A DNA stretch of 64,000 nt from an uncultured Pontibacter sp. (GTDB lineage: Bacteria; Bacteroidota; Bacteroidia; Cytophagales; Hymenobacteraceae), in the NCBI GenBank assembly GCA_947499125.1, contig CANMMP010000003.1, forward strand, positions 248,001 to 312,000, in the 5' to 3' direction. Below are positions 8,819 to 17,904 of the stretch, piece by piece; the stretch's first letter is position 1; each line of letters opens with the position of its first letter. The notes under the pieces are model-generated. The model saw only the letters and a program-made list of their open reading frames with translations. It was not told where the DNA came from and did no database searches. Made by a program: the position numbers and the translations under genes.

Positions 8819-9658
8819 ATGGATCAAAATTACCTGGATGAGGAGCCAAAAGAGATGTCCTTCGTGGACCATCTTGAGGAGCTGAGATGGCATATTTTAC
8901 GTGCGGTGGCTTCGATATTCGTATTTACCGTTATCGCTTTTGTAGCTAAAAGCTTTGTGTTTCATGATATTATTCTGGCCCCGGCCCGAACCGATTTCCT
9001 GAGCTATAGAGCAATGTGCAAACTGGGCGAAATGATTGGCTCTGAAGCGCTATGCATAACAGAACTTGGCTTTACGATACAAAGCAGGCAAATGAGCGGG
9101 CAGTTTTCGATGCACATGCTCGTGTCGGTAGTAATAGGGCTTGCTTGTGCTTTTCCGTATGCTTTCTGGGAGATATGGCGTTTTGTAAGCCCTGGCTTAT
9201 ACCCGCAGGAGCGTAATAGCTCTAAAGGCGCTGTATTTTACGTTTCGCTACTTTTCGTACTTGGTTTACTGTTTGGGTATTATGTTGTGTCGCCAATGTC
9301 AATCAACTTTTTGGCAGGCTACCAGGTAGACCCCTCTATTGTAAACGAATTTGACCTGACATCATATGTATCGACGCTGACAACACTGTGCTTATCGTGT
9401 GCGTTTATGTTTCAGATGCCGGTTATTGTATACTTCTTTACGAAAGCTGGATTACTGACTCCTGAAGTGATGAAGCTTTACCGCCGTCATGCATTGATCG
9501 TGATACTGGTGGTAGGTGCTATCATTACACCGCCCGATGTGATTAGTCAGTTACTGATATCTATACCACTAATGCTTTTATATGAGGCGAGTATTATAGT
9601 ATCGGGCAACATCCGTAAGAAAGACTTAAAGAAACTGAACCAAAACAATACTATCTGA
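8819..9658 (+). CDS. tatC: twin-arginine translocase subunit TatC
   Basis: Integral membrane receptor of the Tat system, which exports folded proteins with twin-arginine signals. About 279 residues with six predicted membrane spans. The N-terminal MSFVDHLEELRWHILRAVAS matches the conserved TatC start (FxxHLxELRxR), and the FVSPGLYPQER loop and conserved Pro/Glu region are present. The chosen start is the ATG at 8819; a TTG one codon earlier is also open. The stop overlaps the rpiB start (TGATG), pointing to translational coupling. No tatA gene is in the window. Confidence 0.96.
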   Translation: MDQNYLDEEPKEMSFVDHLEELRWHILRAVASIFVFTVIAFVAKSFVFHDIILAPARTDFLSYRAMCKLGEMIGSEALCITELGFTIQSRQMSGQFSMHMLVSVVIGLACAFPYAFWEIWRFVSPGLYPQERNSSKGAVFYVSLLFVLGLLFGYYVVSPMSINFLAGYQVDPSIVNEFDLTSYVSTLTTLCLSCAFMFQMPVIVYFFTKAGLLTPEVMKLYRRHALIVILVVGAIITPPDVISQLLISIPLMLLYEASIIVSGNIRKKDLKKLNQNNTI

Positions 9659-10095
9659 TGGCTTATACTATAGCAATTGGCGGCGACCATGCCGGCTTTA
9701 CGTACAAAAAAGCTCTGATAAAGTTATTAGAGGACCTGGGGCATGAAGTAAAGGATTTCGGACCAGGTTCAGAACAGTCGGTGGATTACCCGGACCATGT
9801 GCACCCGCTTGCCAAAGCTGTTATAGCAAAAGATGCAAATTATGGCATATTGATATGTGGCAGCGGAAACGGGGTAGCCATGACAGCGAATAAGTATAAG
9901 CAGATACGGGCAGCCCTTTGCTGGAAGACTGAACTGGCTGAACTTGCCCGTCAGCATAACGATGCTAACATACTATGTATACCAGCCCGCTTTGTATCGG
10001 AGCAGGAAGCTGAGGATATGGTGAAAGCATTTTTAAACACGGCCTTTGAAGGAGGTCGCCATCAGAACCGCGTAAATAAAATAGCAGACTGTTAA
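9658..10095 (+). CDS. rpiB: ribose 5-phosphate isomerase B
   Basis: Interconverts ribose 5-phosphate and ribulose 5-phosphate in the pentose phosphate pathway. 145 residues, standard for RpiB. Diagnostic blocks are the N-terminal IAIGGDHAGFTYK, VDYPDHVHPLAKAV and the active-site loop GILICGSGNGVAMTANKYKQIRAALCW with its catalytic Cys. The RpiB fold is unrelated to RpiA. The ATG overlaps the tatC stop codon by one base. The gene converges on a reverse-strand membrane-protein gene only 8 bases away, with no obvious terminator between them. Confidence 0.96.
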   Translation: MAYTIAIGGDHAGFTYKKALIKLLEDLGHEVKDFGPGSEQSVDYPDHVHPLAKAVIAKDANYGILICGSGNGVAMTANKYKQIRAALCWKTELAELARQHNDANILCIPARFVSEQEAEDMVKAFLNTAFEGGRHQNRVNKIADC

Positions 10096-10103
10096 GCAAA
10101 AGC

Positions 10104-11507
10104 TTACTCTTCATATTTGTATAAGGCCGATTGTCCGATCGGTTTATACTTACCAAAAACTTCAGGGAGTTTATACTTCAGATCAGGAATAAGGCCGGCT
10201 TCATCTACAATGTAAGCCGGCTTTTCTTTTTCAAAATTCTTATAGATCTCAAAAACTTTATCATACTCATTCAGATCGCTGAAATTCTCCTGAGCCAGTC
10301 TCCAATTAAGATAAGGCGTGGCAGGCTTATTCTGAATATAGTACCTGATATCATCTCCAAAAACAAGTATAGATGTATTGTCGGGAGCTTCCAGCAAATA
10401 GGTTTCGGTTAGCAACTGAGGGTCGGAAAGCTGGATGTAGGAACTTATACCTAATGGCGAGCGGTAGCGGATAAGCAAAGTGCCCGCCAATACAAGTATA
10501 AATGCTAAAGAAAGCATCCATTTCTTTACGTTGATAGAGAACAGGTAAACTCCGAAATAAGCGATAACTGGCAATAGAAGTATAAACGTGTTAGCTGAGA
10601 TCTCGTCGCGGGTGATTACCAGTAGAACGCTTACTAAAAGCCATATCCACATTACCTGCTGAAACTTTACCTGGAAAACCAGGCGCTGCGGCAACGATAA
10701 ACTGGATAACAAAGCAAAGAGCAATACTATTAAAGGGAGCAACATTAAGCGGGCTAAGTCGGCTGGGGGCAGTGCAAACGCAACCTCAAAGCGCCATGGG
10801 CTTAGCAAGTGGATATCAGTAAAAGCGCTTAATGTACCGCTATAGTAGTAAAAAGTAAGTAACACCGCATACGGAAATAGGAACCCCACAAGCAACAGCA
10901 GTATACTCCGGAAGGTGTTGGATGAGAAAAGTATAACAGCGAACATCCCAACTAACAAGTATAAACCAAGTGGCAGGTAGCTTAATGCAGCTAAGCCAAG
11001 TATAAATCCACCTACAAATAGTCGGTTATTTTCAATACCCTCGCGCGAAACCGTGATAAGGTATGGCAATGATAGTATAACAAAGGTATGGCCGATAAGC
11101 AATGGCGTGAGCATACCAAACTCGTAAGTAATGCTGCCTATGACCAGGTATAAAAGAGCCGGAATGTAGTTTTTAGTAGCAAATACCTGGTAGCGGTTAA
11201 GTATAAAATTAAAGGTAAGTGCCTGCAGCAGCAAAATAGATAAGGCTACCAACCTGTACGCAAAAACCGACCTCCCCGCGATCAGATCTATAAGCCAGTA
11301 AAGCAGGGTGCTGATGGGTGCCGTGTTGTCGTAAATATCTTCGTACATGGTGTAGCCATCGGCCATACGCTCCCCTATCAGCATATACAACAGCTCCTGT
11401 ATTGTGCCCGATGTAAGTAGCAGATACAAAGGCAACTGAATAGCCAGGAAAAGCAAAACCAGTAAAAAAAGACGGGAGGGCAGGATGCTTTTAAAGTAAC
11501 TAACCAA
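10104..11507 (-). CDS. polytopic membrane protein, GT-C/DUF6427-like, function unknown
   Basis: A 467-residue protein with roughly eleven or twelve hydrophobic membrane segments and a C-terminal soluble tail of about 90 residues. The first extracytoplasmic loop has an acidic motif GERMADGYTMYEDIYDNTAPI, reminiscent of the D/E-containing first loop of GT-C glycosyltransferases (dolichyl-P-mannose or ArnT type). Bacteroidota proteins of this sort are sometimes assigned to DUF6427; I am not certain of that. The only available upstream start is TTG at 11505-11507 (an in-frame stop lies just before it), giving MVSYFKS. It is divergent from rbfA. A role in lipid or glycan transfer is possible but unproven. 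Confidence 0.75.
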   Translation of the reverse strand: MVSYFKSILPSRLFLLVLLFLAIQLPLYLLLTSGTIQELLYMLIGERMADGYTMYEDIYDNTAPISTLLYWLIDLIAGRSVFAYRLVALSILLLQALTFNFILNRYQVFATKNYIPALLYLVIGSITYEFGMLTPLLIGHTFVILSLPYLITVSREGIENNRLFVGGFILGLAALSYLPLGLYLLVGMFAVILFSSNTFRSILLLLVGFLFPYAVLLTFYYYSGTLSAFTDIHLLSPWRFEVAFALPPADLARLMLLPLIVLLFALLSSLSLPQRLVFQVKFQQVMWIWLLVSVLLVITRDEISANTFILLLPVIAYFGVYLFSINVKKWMLSLAFILVLAGTLLIRYRSPLGISSYIQLSDPQLLTETYLLEAPDNTSILVFGDDIRYYIQNKPATPYLNWRLAQENFSDLNEYDKVFEIYKNFEKEKPAYIVDEAGLIPDLKYKLPEVFGKYKPIGQSALYKYEE

Positions 11508-11609
11508 GGAAAGAGAGAGTTAGAGAGAACTATAAACCAATTGCACCCGAAATGAATAGGGCGCTTTTGGGGTAAAAATGCGAAATAAATATGATATTTG
11601 CATCTTCGT

Positions 11610-12002
11610 ATGGAAAGTAAAAGACAACAGAAGTTCTCACGCCTGATTCAGAAAGAGCTGGCAGACATATTTCAAAGGGAAACCACCCACCTGTTTGCAG
11701 GCGCTTATATATCAGTAAGTACTGTGCGTGTATCTCCGGACCTGGGTATGGCAAAAGTATACCTGGGCGTTATGATGGCTCCAAACAAAGAGGAGTTGCT
11801 GCAGGAGATCCGCATTAACACTAAAACAATTCGTCATCATTTAGCGCAGCGCATTAAAAGCCAGGTGCGGGTTATACCTGAACTGGTGTTTTACCTCGAT
11901 GATACAGCTGAATACGCTGCCCGCATCGATAAACTGTTTGACGGACTGGACATACCGCCTGCTGACGAAAACGACGACCTCGACGATACCTATAAAAAGT
12001 AA
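11610..12002 (+). CDS. rbfA: 30S ribosome-binding factor A
   Basis: Binds immature 30S subunits and assists 16S rRNA 5'-end processing and cold adaptation. 130 residues from the ATG at 11610; an open TTG four codons upstream (11598) overlaps the likely promoter -7 box and is less plausible. Family marks are MESKRQQKFSRLIQKELADIF at the N-terminus, the KH-like core VSTVRVSPDLGMAKVYLGV and RIKSQVRVIPELVFYLDDTAEYAARID. An acidic tail follows. Next come a methyltransferase and a LolC/E-type permease in the same orientation; rbfA next to this permease is a common Bacteroidota arrangement. Confidence 0.95.
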   Translation: MESKRQQKFSRLIQKELADIFQRETTHLFAGAYISVSTVRVSPDLGMAKVYLGVMMAPNKEELLQEIRINTKTIRHHLAQRIKSQVRVIPELVFYLDDTAEYAARIDKLFDGLDIPPADENDDLDDTYKK

Positions 12003-12023
12003 CTATAGTTACCACTCACCCTT

Positions 12024-12833
12024 ATGCAATACGACCCTATAAAGCGGGTTTTAGGCGATGTCTTTAACCAGACTCCCTTCCTGCGTCGTGTATTCTTTAA
12101 TTTACTGGACCTGCTATTGCTGCGCACCTGGCATGTGCATAAAGAGCTGCGCCAGTGGGCATCCGATCGTCGGGGCCAGGAGCAATGTATACTGGATGCC
12201 GGAGCGGGTTTTGGCCAGTATACGTACCATTTATCCAGCATGAGCCAGAAGTGGAACATACTGGCTGTGGATGTAAAAGAAGAGCAGGTATCGGATAATA
12301 ACCGGTTTATGCGTGCGCTTGGCCGCCACAATGTGCTGTTTAAAGTGGCAGACCTGGTACGTTACCGTGAGCCCGATACTTACGACCTTATACTTTCGGT
12401 AGATGTGATGGAGCATATACTGGAAGATGTGGACGTGTTTAAAAACTTCCATAGTTCGTTAAAGCCGGGCGGCATGCTGGTTATTTCTACCCCATCAGAC
12501 CAGGGCGGTTCCGATGTGCACGGCGACGATGAAACATCGTTTATAGAAGAGCACGTACGCGACGGTTATAACATTAATGAAATCCAGGATAAGCTGCGCA
12601 GCGCCGGTTTTAGCCGCATGGAGGCCCGTTACTCGTATGGCAAGCCAGGCCAGATATCCTGGAGATTGTCTATGAAGTACCCGATGCTGATGTTGAATGT
12701 CTCAAAACTATTCTTTATAGTGCTGCCGTTTTACTATCTTGTTACGTTTCCGTTCAGCCTTATACTTAACTGGCTCGATGTGAATAACAAGCACGAATCC
12801 GGTACCGGCCTGATCGTAAAAGCCTGGAAGTAA
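12024..12833 (+). CDS. class I SAM-dependent methyltransferase
   Basis: A 269-residue protein with a Rossmann methyltransferase core: motif I LDAGAGFGQYTYHL near residue 57, NILAVDVKEEQV as the second strand with its acidic ribose contact, DLILSVDVMEHILEDV as motif IV/post-motif, and KPGGMLVISTPSD as motif V. A hydrophobic C-terminal stretch near residues 215-250 may anchor it to the membrane, which fits a lipid or quinone-like substrate. It sits 21 bases after rbfA and 93 bases before the FtsX-like permease. The substrate cannot be assigned. Confidence 0.85.
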   Translation: MQYDPIKRVLGDVFNQTPFLRRVFFNLLDLLLLRTWHVHKELRQWASDRRGQEQCILDAGAGFGQYTYHLSSMSQKWNILAVDVKEEQVSDNNRFMRALGRHNVLFKVADLVRYREPDTYDLILSVDVMEHILEDVDVFKNFHSSLKPGGMLVISTPSDQGGSDVHGDDETSFIEEHVRDGYNINEIQDKLRSAGFSRMEARYSYGKPGQISWRLSMKYPMLMLNVSKLFFIVLPFYYLVTFPFSLILNWLDVNNKHESGTGLIVKAWK

Positions 12834-12853
12834 ACTTAATTGATGAAATGCTG

Positions 12854-12916
12854 ATGGTTAAATTGTTGATCTGGAATAGCAGGAATAACAATTCAACATT
12901 TTAGCCATTTAACCAT
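12854..12916. repeat. intergenic inverted repeat of the ATGGTTAAATTG family
   Basis: ATGGTTAAAT (12854-12863) pairs exactly with ATTTAACCAT (12907-12916); extra TTGTTGA/TCAAC bases pair inside. Related sequence occurs near 17221-17450, 24089-24115 and 59595-59800. Confidence 0.5.
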
Positions 12917-12926
12917 AGCAAACTAA

Positions 12927-14150
12927 ATGAACGTCCCATTTCTTATAGCGAAGCGCTACTTCTTTTCCAAAAAGAAGCGGAATATCATCAGCATTATATC
13001 CAATATTGCGATGATAGGCGTAGCTGTGGGGTCTATGGCGCTTATTATTGTGTTGTCGGTGTTTAACGGGCTCGAAGACCTGATCAGGAAAATATACTCC
13101 AGCTTTGACCCCGACCTGAAAATTACGATCGTAGAAGGCAAAGCTTTTGAGACTGATACAGAATTTATGAACCGTATACGTCGCATGCCTGGCGTTGCTG
13201 TTGTTTCGGAAGTGATAGAAGATAATGCCCTACTACGCTACAACGACCGGCAGATGGTTGTAAAAATGAAGGGCGTAAGCGAAAACTTCTTTCAACAGAA
13301 CGAGATCGACACTTCGGTGGTAGAGGGCCATCACCAGCTTATAGTTAACGATAAGTATTATGCACTGGTGGGGCGTGGTGTACAGTACCAGCTATCTATA
13401 AACCCAGGCAACGAGTTCGTGACGATGCAGTTCATGTATCCACGGAATACAAAATTCAACCCCTTAAACCCCGAAGGCGCTTTTAATAGTTTGCCTATAA
13501 TGCCGGGCGGGGTTTTTGCCATAGAGCGCCAATACGACGATGCCTACGTTTTTGTGCCTCTTAACTATGCCGCCGAGTTAATGGAATATGGGCGCAAACG
13601 AACTGCCCTGGAAATTAAAGTGGAAGAAGGTTATGGCATAGAGCAGGTAAAAGGGCAACTGCAGAAGCTTTTAGGTGATAAGTTCAGGATACAGAACAGC
13701 GACGAGCAGCATACCAGTTTATTGCGTGCCGTTAAAGTAGAGAAGCTTTTTGTGTTCGTCACGTTTGCCTTTATACTTTTCATTGCCTCCCTCAACATCT
13801 TCTTCTCACTCTCGATGCTGGTTATCGACAAGAAAAAAGATATTGCCATACTTGCCTCGATGGGCGCCACAGCCACTACTATCCGTAACATATTTTTAAT
13901 GGAGGGTGCCTTGGTAGCATTTATAGGTGCCGCTTACGGGCTATCGATGGGGATGTTGGTTGCTAACCTGCAACAAACATTTGGTTTGATATCGATGGGT
14001 ATGGCCAGCTCGCTGATAGAAGCTTACCCGATAAAGCTGGAGGTAATGGACTTCGTGTTCACTGGTCTGGCTATAGTTATAATTACCATTCTGGTTTCCA
14101 TCAGGCCTGCCAATAAGGCTGCTGCCATGTCTGTCACCGAAAATATCTAA
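12927..14150 (+). CDS. LolC/LolE-type lipoprotein-releasing ABC permease (FtsX family)
   Basis: Inner-membrane permease of 407 residues with the MacB/FtsX architecture: one N-terminal helix (residues about 22-45, after FLIAKRYFFSKKKRNIISIIS), a large periplasmic domain, then three C-terminal helices. The opening VPFLIAKRYFFSKKKRN and the C-terminal SIRPANKAAAMSVTENI are typical of LolC/E-like proteins. These work with a LolD ATPase to extract lipoproteins from the inner membrane; no ATPase gene is adjacent here. The third gene of the rbfA cluster. Confidence 0.88.
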   Translation: MNVPFLIAKRYFFSKKKRNIISIISNIAMIGVAVGSMALIIVLSVFNGLEDLIRKIYSSFDPDLKITIVEGKAFETDTEFMNRIRRMPGVAVVSEVIEDNALLRYNDRQMVVKMKGVSENFFQQNEIDTSVVEGHHQLIVNDKYYALVGRGVQYQLSINPGNEFVTMQFMYPRNTKFNPLNPEGAFNSLPIMPGGVFAIERQYDDAYVFVPLNYAAELMEYGRKRTALEIKVEEGYGIEQVKGQLQKLLGDKFRIQNSDEQHTSLLRAVKVEKLFVFVTFAFILFIASLNIFFSLSMLVIDKKKDIAILASMGATATTIRNIFLMEGALVAFIGAAYGLSMGMLVANLQQTFGLISMGMASSLIEAYPIKLEVMDFVFTGLAIVIITILVSIRPANKAAAMSVTENI

Positions 14151-14290
14151 TTCCCTACTGCTTTTTAAGGTATAAAGTATAAGCTTTCAGGTTTTAGGTT
14201 TAAAACTTTTAATAGGCGCCTAAAATACTGGTTTCAGGTAGGTTTTGCCCTTAAAAATGGGTAATTTCGAGGCCCGAAATCTTATCCGGA

Positions 14291-17218
14291 ATGAAAGTTT
14301 ACACTACGCAGCCTTTTCAGGCAGTTTATTCTCTCTTCGAACACGAGTATCTGGGGTACTTGTTCGAGTCTTTTGTAGTTCAGGTAAATACGCGTGGTCA
14401 GCTTACTTTCCAGCACCAGAACATTTCGGCAAAAAATGCAAATGAGTTTGCCGCCCGCCTCGATGAAGACGATTTTAAGCTCATCCAACTGATAGACCAG
14501 ATACAACAGGACAGCGTTGTAAAGAAATTCTCGCCTCGTAAGATGTCTGCCGTCGATTTTTTCCTGAAAGTATACGACCAGGAGAAAGGCGACAAGAACC
14601 TGCAGGAAGTGATAAGCCATTACATACAAGGCAGGATGGGCAAGATACTCGAGCTGCTGCGTAACAAGCTTACCTACATTATGGGTAAAGACGGCGAGCC
14701 TACCTGGAAAAGGCTATCTATAGCCCCTGAAAAAGCTTCTGTGCTGTTTCATTTTCATCGGCAGGAAGATGGCAACACCCACTACTTCCCAACTATAAAG
14801 TACGCAGGCAAAAAGATGGAATTTATGTTCCGGAATGCTGCCCTTATTTGCTACGAGCCGGCCTGGCTAATGCTGAACGATGTAGTTTATAGTTTTGAGA
14901 AAGCTATTGATGGTAAAAAGCTGCAGCCTTTCCTGAACAAACGGCAGATCGTGATTCCGAGAACGATCGAAGAAAACTATTACAGCAAATTTGTAATTCC
15001 GCTGGTAGAGAGCTTTGATGTTTTTGCCAGCGCCTTCGAAATAAAGAACGAAAAGTACGACCCTACTCCCCACTTTACTTTCTCAACTATAAAGGCGGCT
15101 ACTGCTTCCGAGATAATGGCAACATTTCTGCCTGATAACAAGACAGGCCGGGAGCCGGACAAAGTGCTTTTTGAGTTAAGCTATAAGTATGGCAATCATC
15201 AGGTTGATGCCGCGGACGCCAGGAAAATAACTGTTGCGCTTGAAAAAACGGATGAGAGTTACATATTCCACAGGATAAAACGCGAAAGCCATAAGGAAAA
15301 AGAGTTTTGTAAGGAGCTGACGGCGCGTGGCCTGGAGATAAAGCAGGGGAAAGCAGTGATGGAGAAAGGCGCTGCCTTTGCCTGGCTTGGCGCTAACACC
15401 CAGGAACTGGAATACCAGGGCTATACTATAACGCAACTAAACACCAGTGGTAAAAACTACTTTATAGGTGAGGTATCGGTTGAGGTAGGTATAACCGAAG
15501 GCAACGACTGGTTCGATATACATGGCACCGTGCACTTCGGTGAATTCAAGATCCCGTTCATCAGGCTGAAGCACCATATCCTGACTAAAATCAACGAATT
15601 CGTACTACCAAACGGGCAAGTGGCCATTATTCCGGATGAGTGGTTTACGCAGTATATTGAGCTGTTTGCCTTTTCGGAGGGAGATGATACGCTTACTTTG
15701 CGCAAGCACCACATGGCCCTGGTTAACGACCTGAACAACGGCAACCTGGCTACGGTAACTATGAGCCGCAAACTGGAAAAATTGCGCGAGTTCGAAACTA
15801 TAGAAGACCAGCCTATGCCGGCAGGTTTTAAAGGTGAGCTGCGCCCGTACCAGAAAGCTGGCTACAACTGGCTGCATTTTGTGCAGAACTATAAATTTGG
15901 CGGATGCCTTGCCGACGATATGGGCCTGGGCAAAACAGTACAAACACTGGCAATGCTGCAACACCGCAAAGAGCATGGTGCCGAGTCAGCAACGTTGCTT
16001 GTAATGCCTACTTCGCTTATTTATAACTGGCTTAACGAGGCTCAGAAGTTTACACCAAACCTGCGCGTACTCAGCTATACCGGTACTTACCGCGATAAAG
16101 ACATTTCGCTGTTCCAGAACTACGATGTGGTGCTTACCTCTTATGGTATTGTGCGTTTAGATGCGGAGCTTCTAAAACAATATTACTTCGATTACATTAT
16201 ACTTGACGAGTCGCAGGCAATTAAAAACCCGGACTCAAATACATCTAAATCGGTTCGTTCGCTGAAATCGAGGCACAGGCTTATACTTACCGGAACGCCT
16301 GTCGAGAACAGCACCATGGACCTGTGGTCGCAGATGTCGTTCATTAATCCTGGTTTGCTTGGCAACCAACATTTCTTCCGCAACGAGTTTCTTAAACCGA
16401 TAGAAAAGGAAAAGGACGAGCAGAAAACGCGCCGGCTTCATGCGCTTATAAAGCCGTTTATACTTCGCAGGCATAAATCGCAGGTGGCCAAAGAGCTGCC
16501 CGAAAAGATAGAGCACACTACCTTCTGTAAAATGACGGAAGAACAGGAGCACGCTTACGAAGAAACAAAATCGTATTACCGCAACAAGATACTCACGAAC
16601 CTGGAAGAGAACGGGCCGGGCAACACCCAGTTTATGCTTTTACAGGGCTTGATGAAGCTGCGCCAGATCGCGAACCACCCGCTTATGGCCGACCCGAATT
16701 ACGAAGGCGAGTCGGGGAAGATTAAGGAAGTTATCCGGATGACGCGAAATGTGGTAGCAAAAGGGCATAAGGTTTTAATTTTCAGCCAGTTTGTGAAGCA
16801 CCTCGAAATTGTAAGAGCTGCCCTCAATGAGCGTGAGATAACTTATGCTTACCTGGATGGCAACACAAAGAACAGGCAGCAACAGGTAGAGCGCTTCCAG
16901 GAGGATGAAAGTATAAAAGTATTCCTGATATCGTTGAAAGCTGGTGGTGTAGGCCTGAATTTAACGGCCGCCGATTACGTGTTTATACTTGACCCATGGT
17001 GGAACCCTGCCGTTGAAGCACAAGCTATAGACCGCGCACACCGTATAGGTCAGCGAAACACAGTTTTTACCTATAAATTCATCACCAAAGACTCTGTAGA
17101 GGAAAAGATACTGGCCCTGCAAAGCCGCAAGCTGCAACTGGTAAACGACCTCATCAGCACCGACGAAAACATGATCAAAAGCCTGACAAGGGAGGATATT
17201 GATAACCTGTTGAGTTAA
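14291..17218 (+). CDS. SNF2-family DEAD/DEAH helicase
   Basis: A 975-residue Swi2/Snf2 ATPase. The N-terminal half (about 500 residues) lacks strong motifs and probably includes the bacterial SNF2 helicase-associated region. The ATPase core follows: motif I GCLADDMGLGKTVQTLAML near residue 538, motif II DESQ (a DEAH-box variant) in YIILDESQAIKNP, motif III LTGTPVENS, then the C-terminal lobe ending with SLKAGGVGLNLTAADYV and DPWWNPAVEAQAIDRAHRIGQ. Such bacterial proteins (HepA/RapA or SsoRad54-like relatives) act on DNA-protein or RNA polymerase complexes. The start is the ATG at 14291. A strong terminator follows at 17262. Confidence 0.93.
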   Translation: MKVYTTQPFQAVYSLFEHEYLGYLFESFVVQVNTRGQLTFQHQNISAKNANEFAARLDEDDFKLIQLIDQIQQDSVVKKFSPRKMSAVDFFLKVYDQEKGDKNLQEVISHYIQGRMGKILELLRNKLTYIMGKDGEPTWKRLSIAPEKASVLFHFHRQEDGNTHYFPTIKYAGKKMEFMFRNAALICYEPAWLMLNDVVYSFEKAIDGKKLQPFLNKRQIVIPRTIEENYYSKFVIPLVESFDVFASAFEIKNEKYDPTPHFTFSTIKAATASEIMATFLPDNKTGREPDKVLFELSYKYGNHQVDAADARKITVALEKTDESYIFHRIKRESHKEKEFCKELTARGLEIKQGKAVMEKGAAFAWLGANTQELEYQGYTITQLNTSGKNYFIGEVSVEVGITEGNDWFDIHGTVHFGEFKIPFIRLKHHILTKINEFVLPNGQVAIIPDEWFTQYIELFAFSEGDDTLTLRKHHMALVNDLNNGNLATVTMSRKLEKLREFETIEDQPMPAGFKGELRPYQKAGYNWLHFVQNYKFGGCLADDMGLGKTVQTLAMLQHRKEHGAESATLLVMPTSLIYNWLNEAQKFTPNLRVLSYTGTYRDKDISLFQNYDVVLTSYGIVRLDAELLKQYYFDYIILDESQAIKNPDSNTSKSVRSLKSRHRLILTGTPVENSTMDLWSQMSFINPGLLGNQHFFRNEFLKPIEKEKDEQKTRRLHALIKPFILRRHKSQVAKELPEKIEHTTFCKMTEEQEHAYEETKSYYRNKILTNLEENGPGNTQFMLLQGLMKLRQIANHPLMADPNYEGESGKIKEVIRMTRNVVAKGHKVLIFSQFVKHLEIVRAALNEREITYAYLDGNTKNRQQQVERFQEDESIKVFLISLKAGGVGLNLTAADYVFILDPWWNPAVEAQAIDRAHRIGQRNTVFTYKFITKDSVEEKILALQSRKLQLVNDLISTDENMIKSLTREDIDNLLS

Positions 17219-17261
17219 GATAAATTGTTGAATTGTTAATTGCTGAAATTCTGAACTATAA

Positions 17262-17300
17262 AACGCTGTTGCAACTATAAATGCAGCGGCGTTTTTGTTT
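17262..17300 (+). terminator. terminator after the SNF2 helicase gene
   Basis: Twelve-base stem AACGCTGTTGCA / TGCAGCGGCGTT with two G-U pairs (17262-17273, 17282-17293), followed by a T-rich tail. Confidence 0.8.
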
Positions 17301-17352
17301 TGGCTAACTATAACTTTTATAGCTTCTTATAGTTTATCTTCGAACACTACCT

Positions 17353-17423
17353 ACTGTCATCTCGACGCAGGAGAGATCTATTCGGAATTCTAATTAGATT
17401 TCTCGCCAAAGCTCGAAATGACA
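17353..17423. repeat. palindromic intergenic repeat (TGTCATCTCGA ... TCGAAATGACA)
   Basis: About 71 bases with inverted ends: TGTCATCTCGACGCAGGAGA on the left mirrors the right end TTCTCGCCAAAGCTCGAAATGACA with several changes. It resembles a repeat scattered in intergenic regions of Hymenobacteraceae and related genomes (from memory). Related half-copy near 55592. Confidence 0.6.
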
Positions 17424-17456
17424 ATAGTGTGAAAATAACAATCAACAATCAAACTC

Positions 17457-17897
17457 GTGCAGCTCCATCTCAAAACCAATGTAAGGCAAGACTATAGGCA
17501 GGTGTTTGATGCCTTTGATGAAGAGCTGTTCCGAAAACTGGCTCCTCCTTACCCTAAACTAAAGTTACTGCGATTTGATGGCTCTGCCCCCTGTGATATG
17601 GTAGAAGTGGAACTGCAAACAGGTATAAAGTCTTTCCGATGGACGAGCCTGATAACGGAGCGAACTATAACTGACACCGAAGCCTGGTTTACAGACGAAG
17701 GCCAGCAACTCCCTCCTCCCCTTAAACTATGGCACCATAAACACCTGCTTACAGCTAACGGGACAGGCGCAACTATACACGATATTATAAACTATAGCAC
17801 CGACATTAAACTGCTGGATATGGCCATGTACCCAATTATGCTGGCGGCATTTGGCATGCGCAAACCTGTTTACAGAAAGCTTTTCGGTAAAGTATAA
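17457..17897 (+). CDS. SRPBCC/START-like ligand-binding family protein (putative)
   Basis: A 146-residue protein starting at GTG (17457), with no in-frame ATG nearby upstream. The pattern of an N-terminal strand with conserved FDAFDEELFRKLAPPYPKLKLLRFDG, a central VEVELQTGIKSFRWTSLI and a C-terminal amphipathic helix is like small SRPBCC (Bet v 1-type) proteins of Bacteroidota. Such domains bind hydrophobic ligands; no ligand can be named. It is a single gene converging on the TPR gene, with the stop codons 8 bases apart. Confidence 0.55.
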   Translation: MQLHLKTNVRQDYRQVFDAFDEELFRKLAPPYPKLKLLRFDGSAPCDMVEVELQTGIKSFRWTSLITERTITDTEAWFTDEGQQLPPPLKLWHHKHLLTANGTGATIHDIINYSTDIKLLDMAMYPIMLAAFGMRKPVYRKLFGKV

Positions 17898-17904
17898 ATG
17901 GCTG

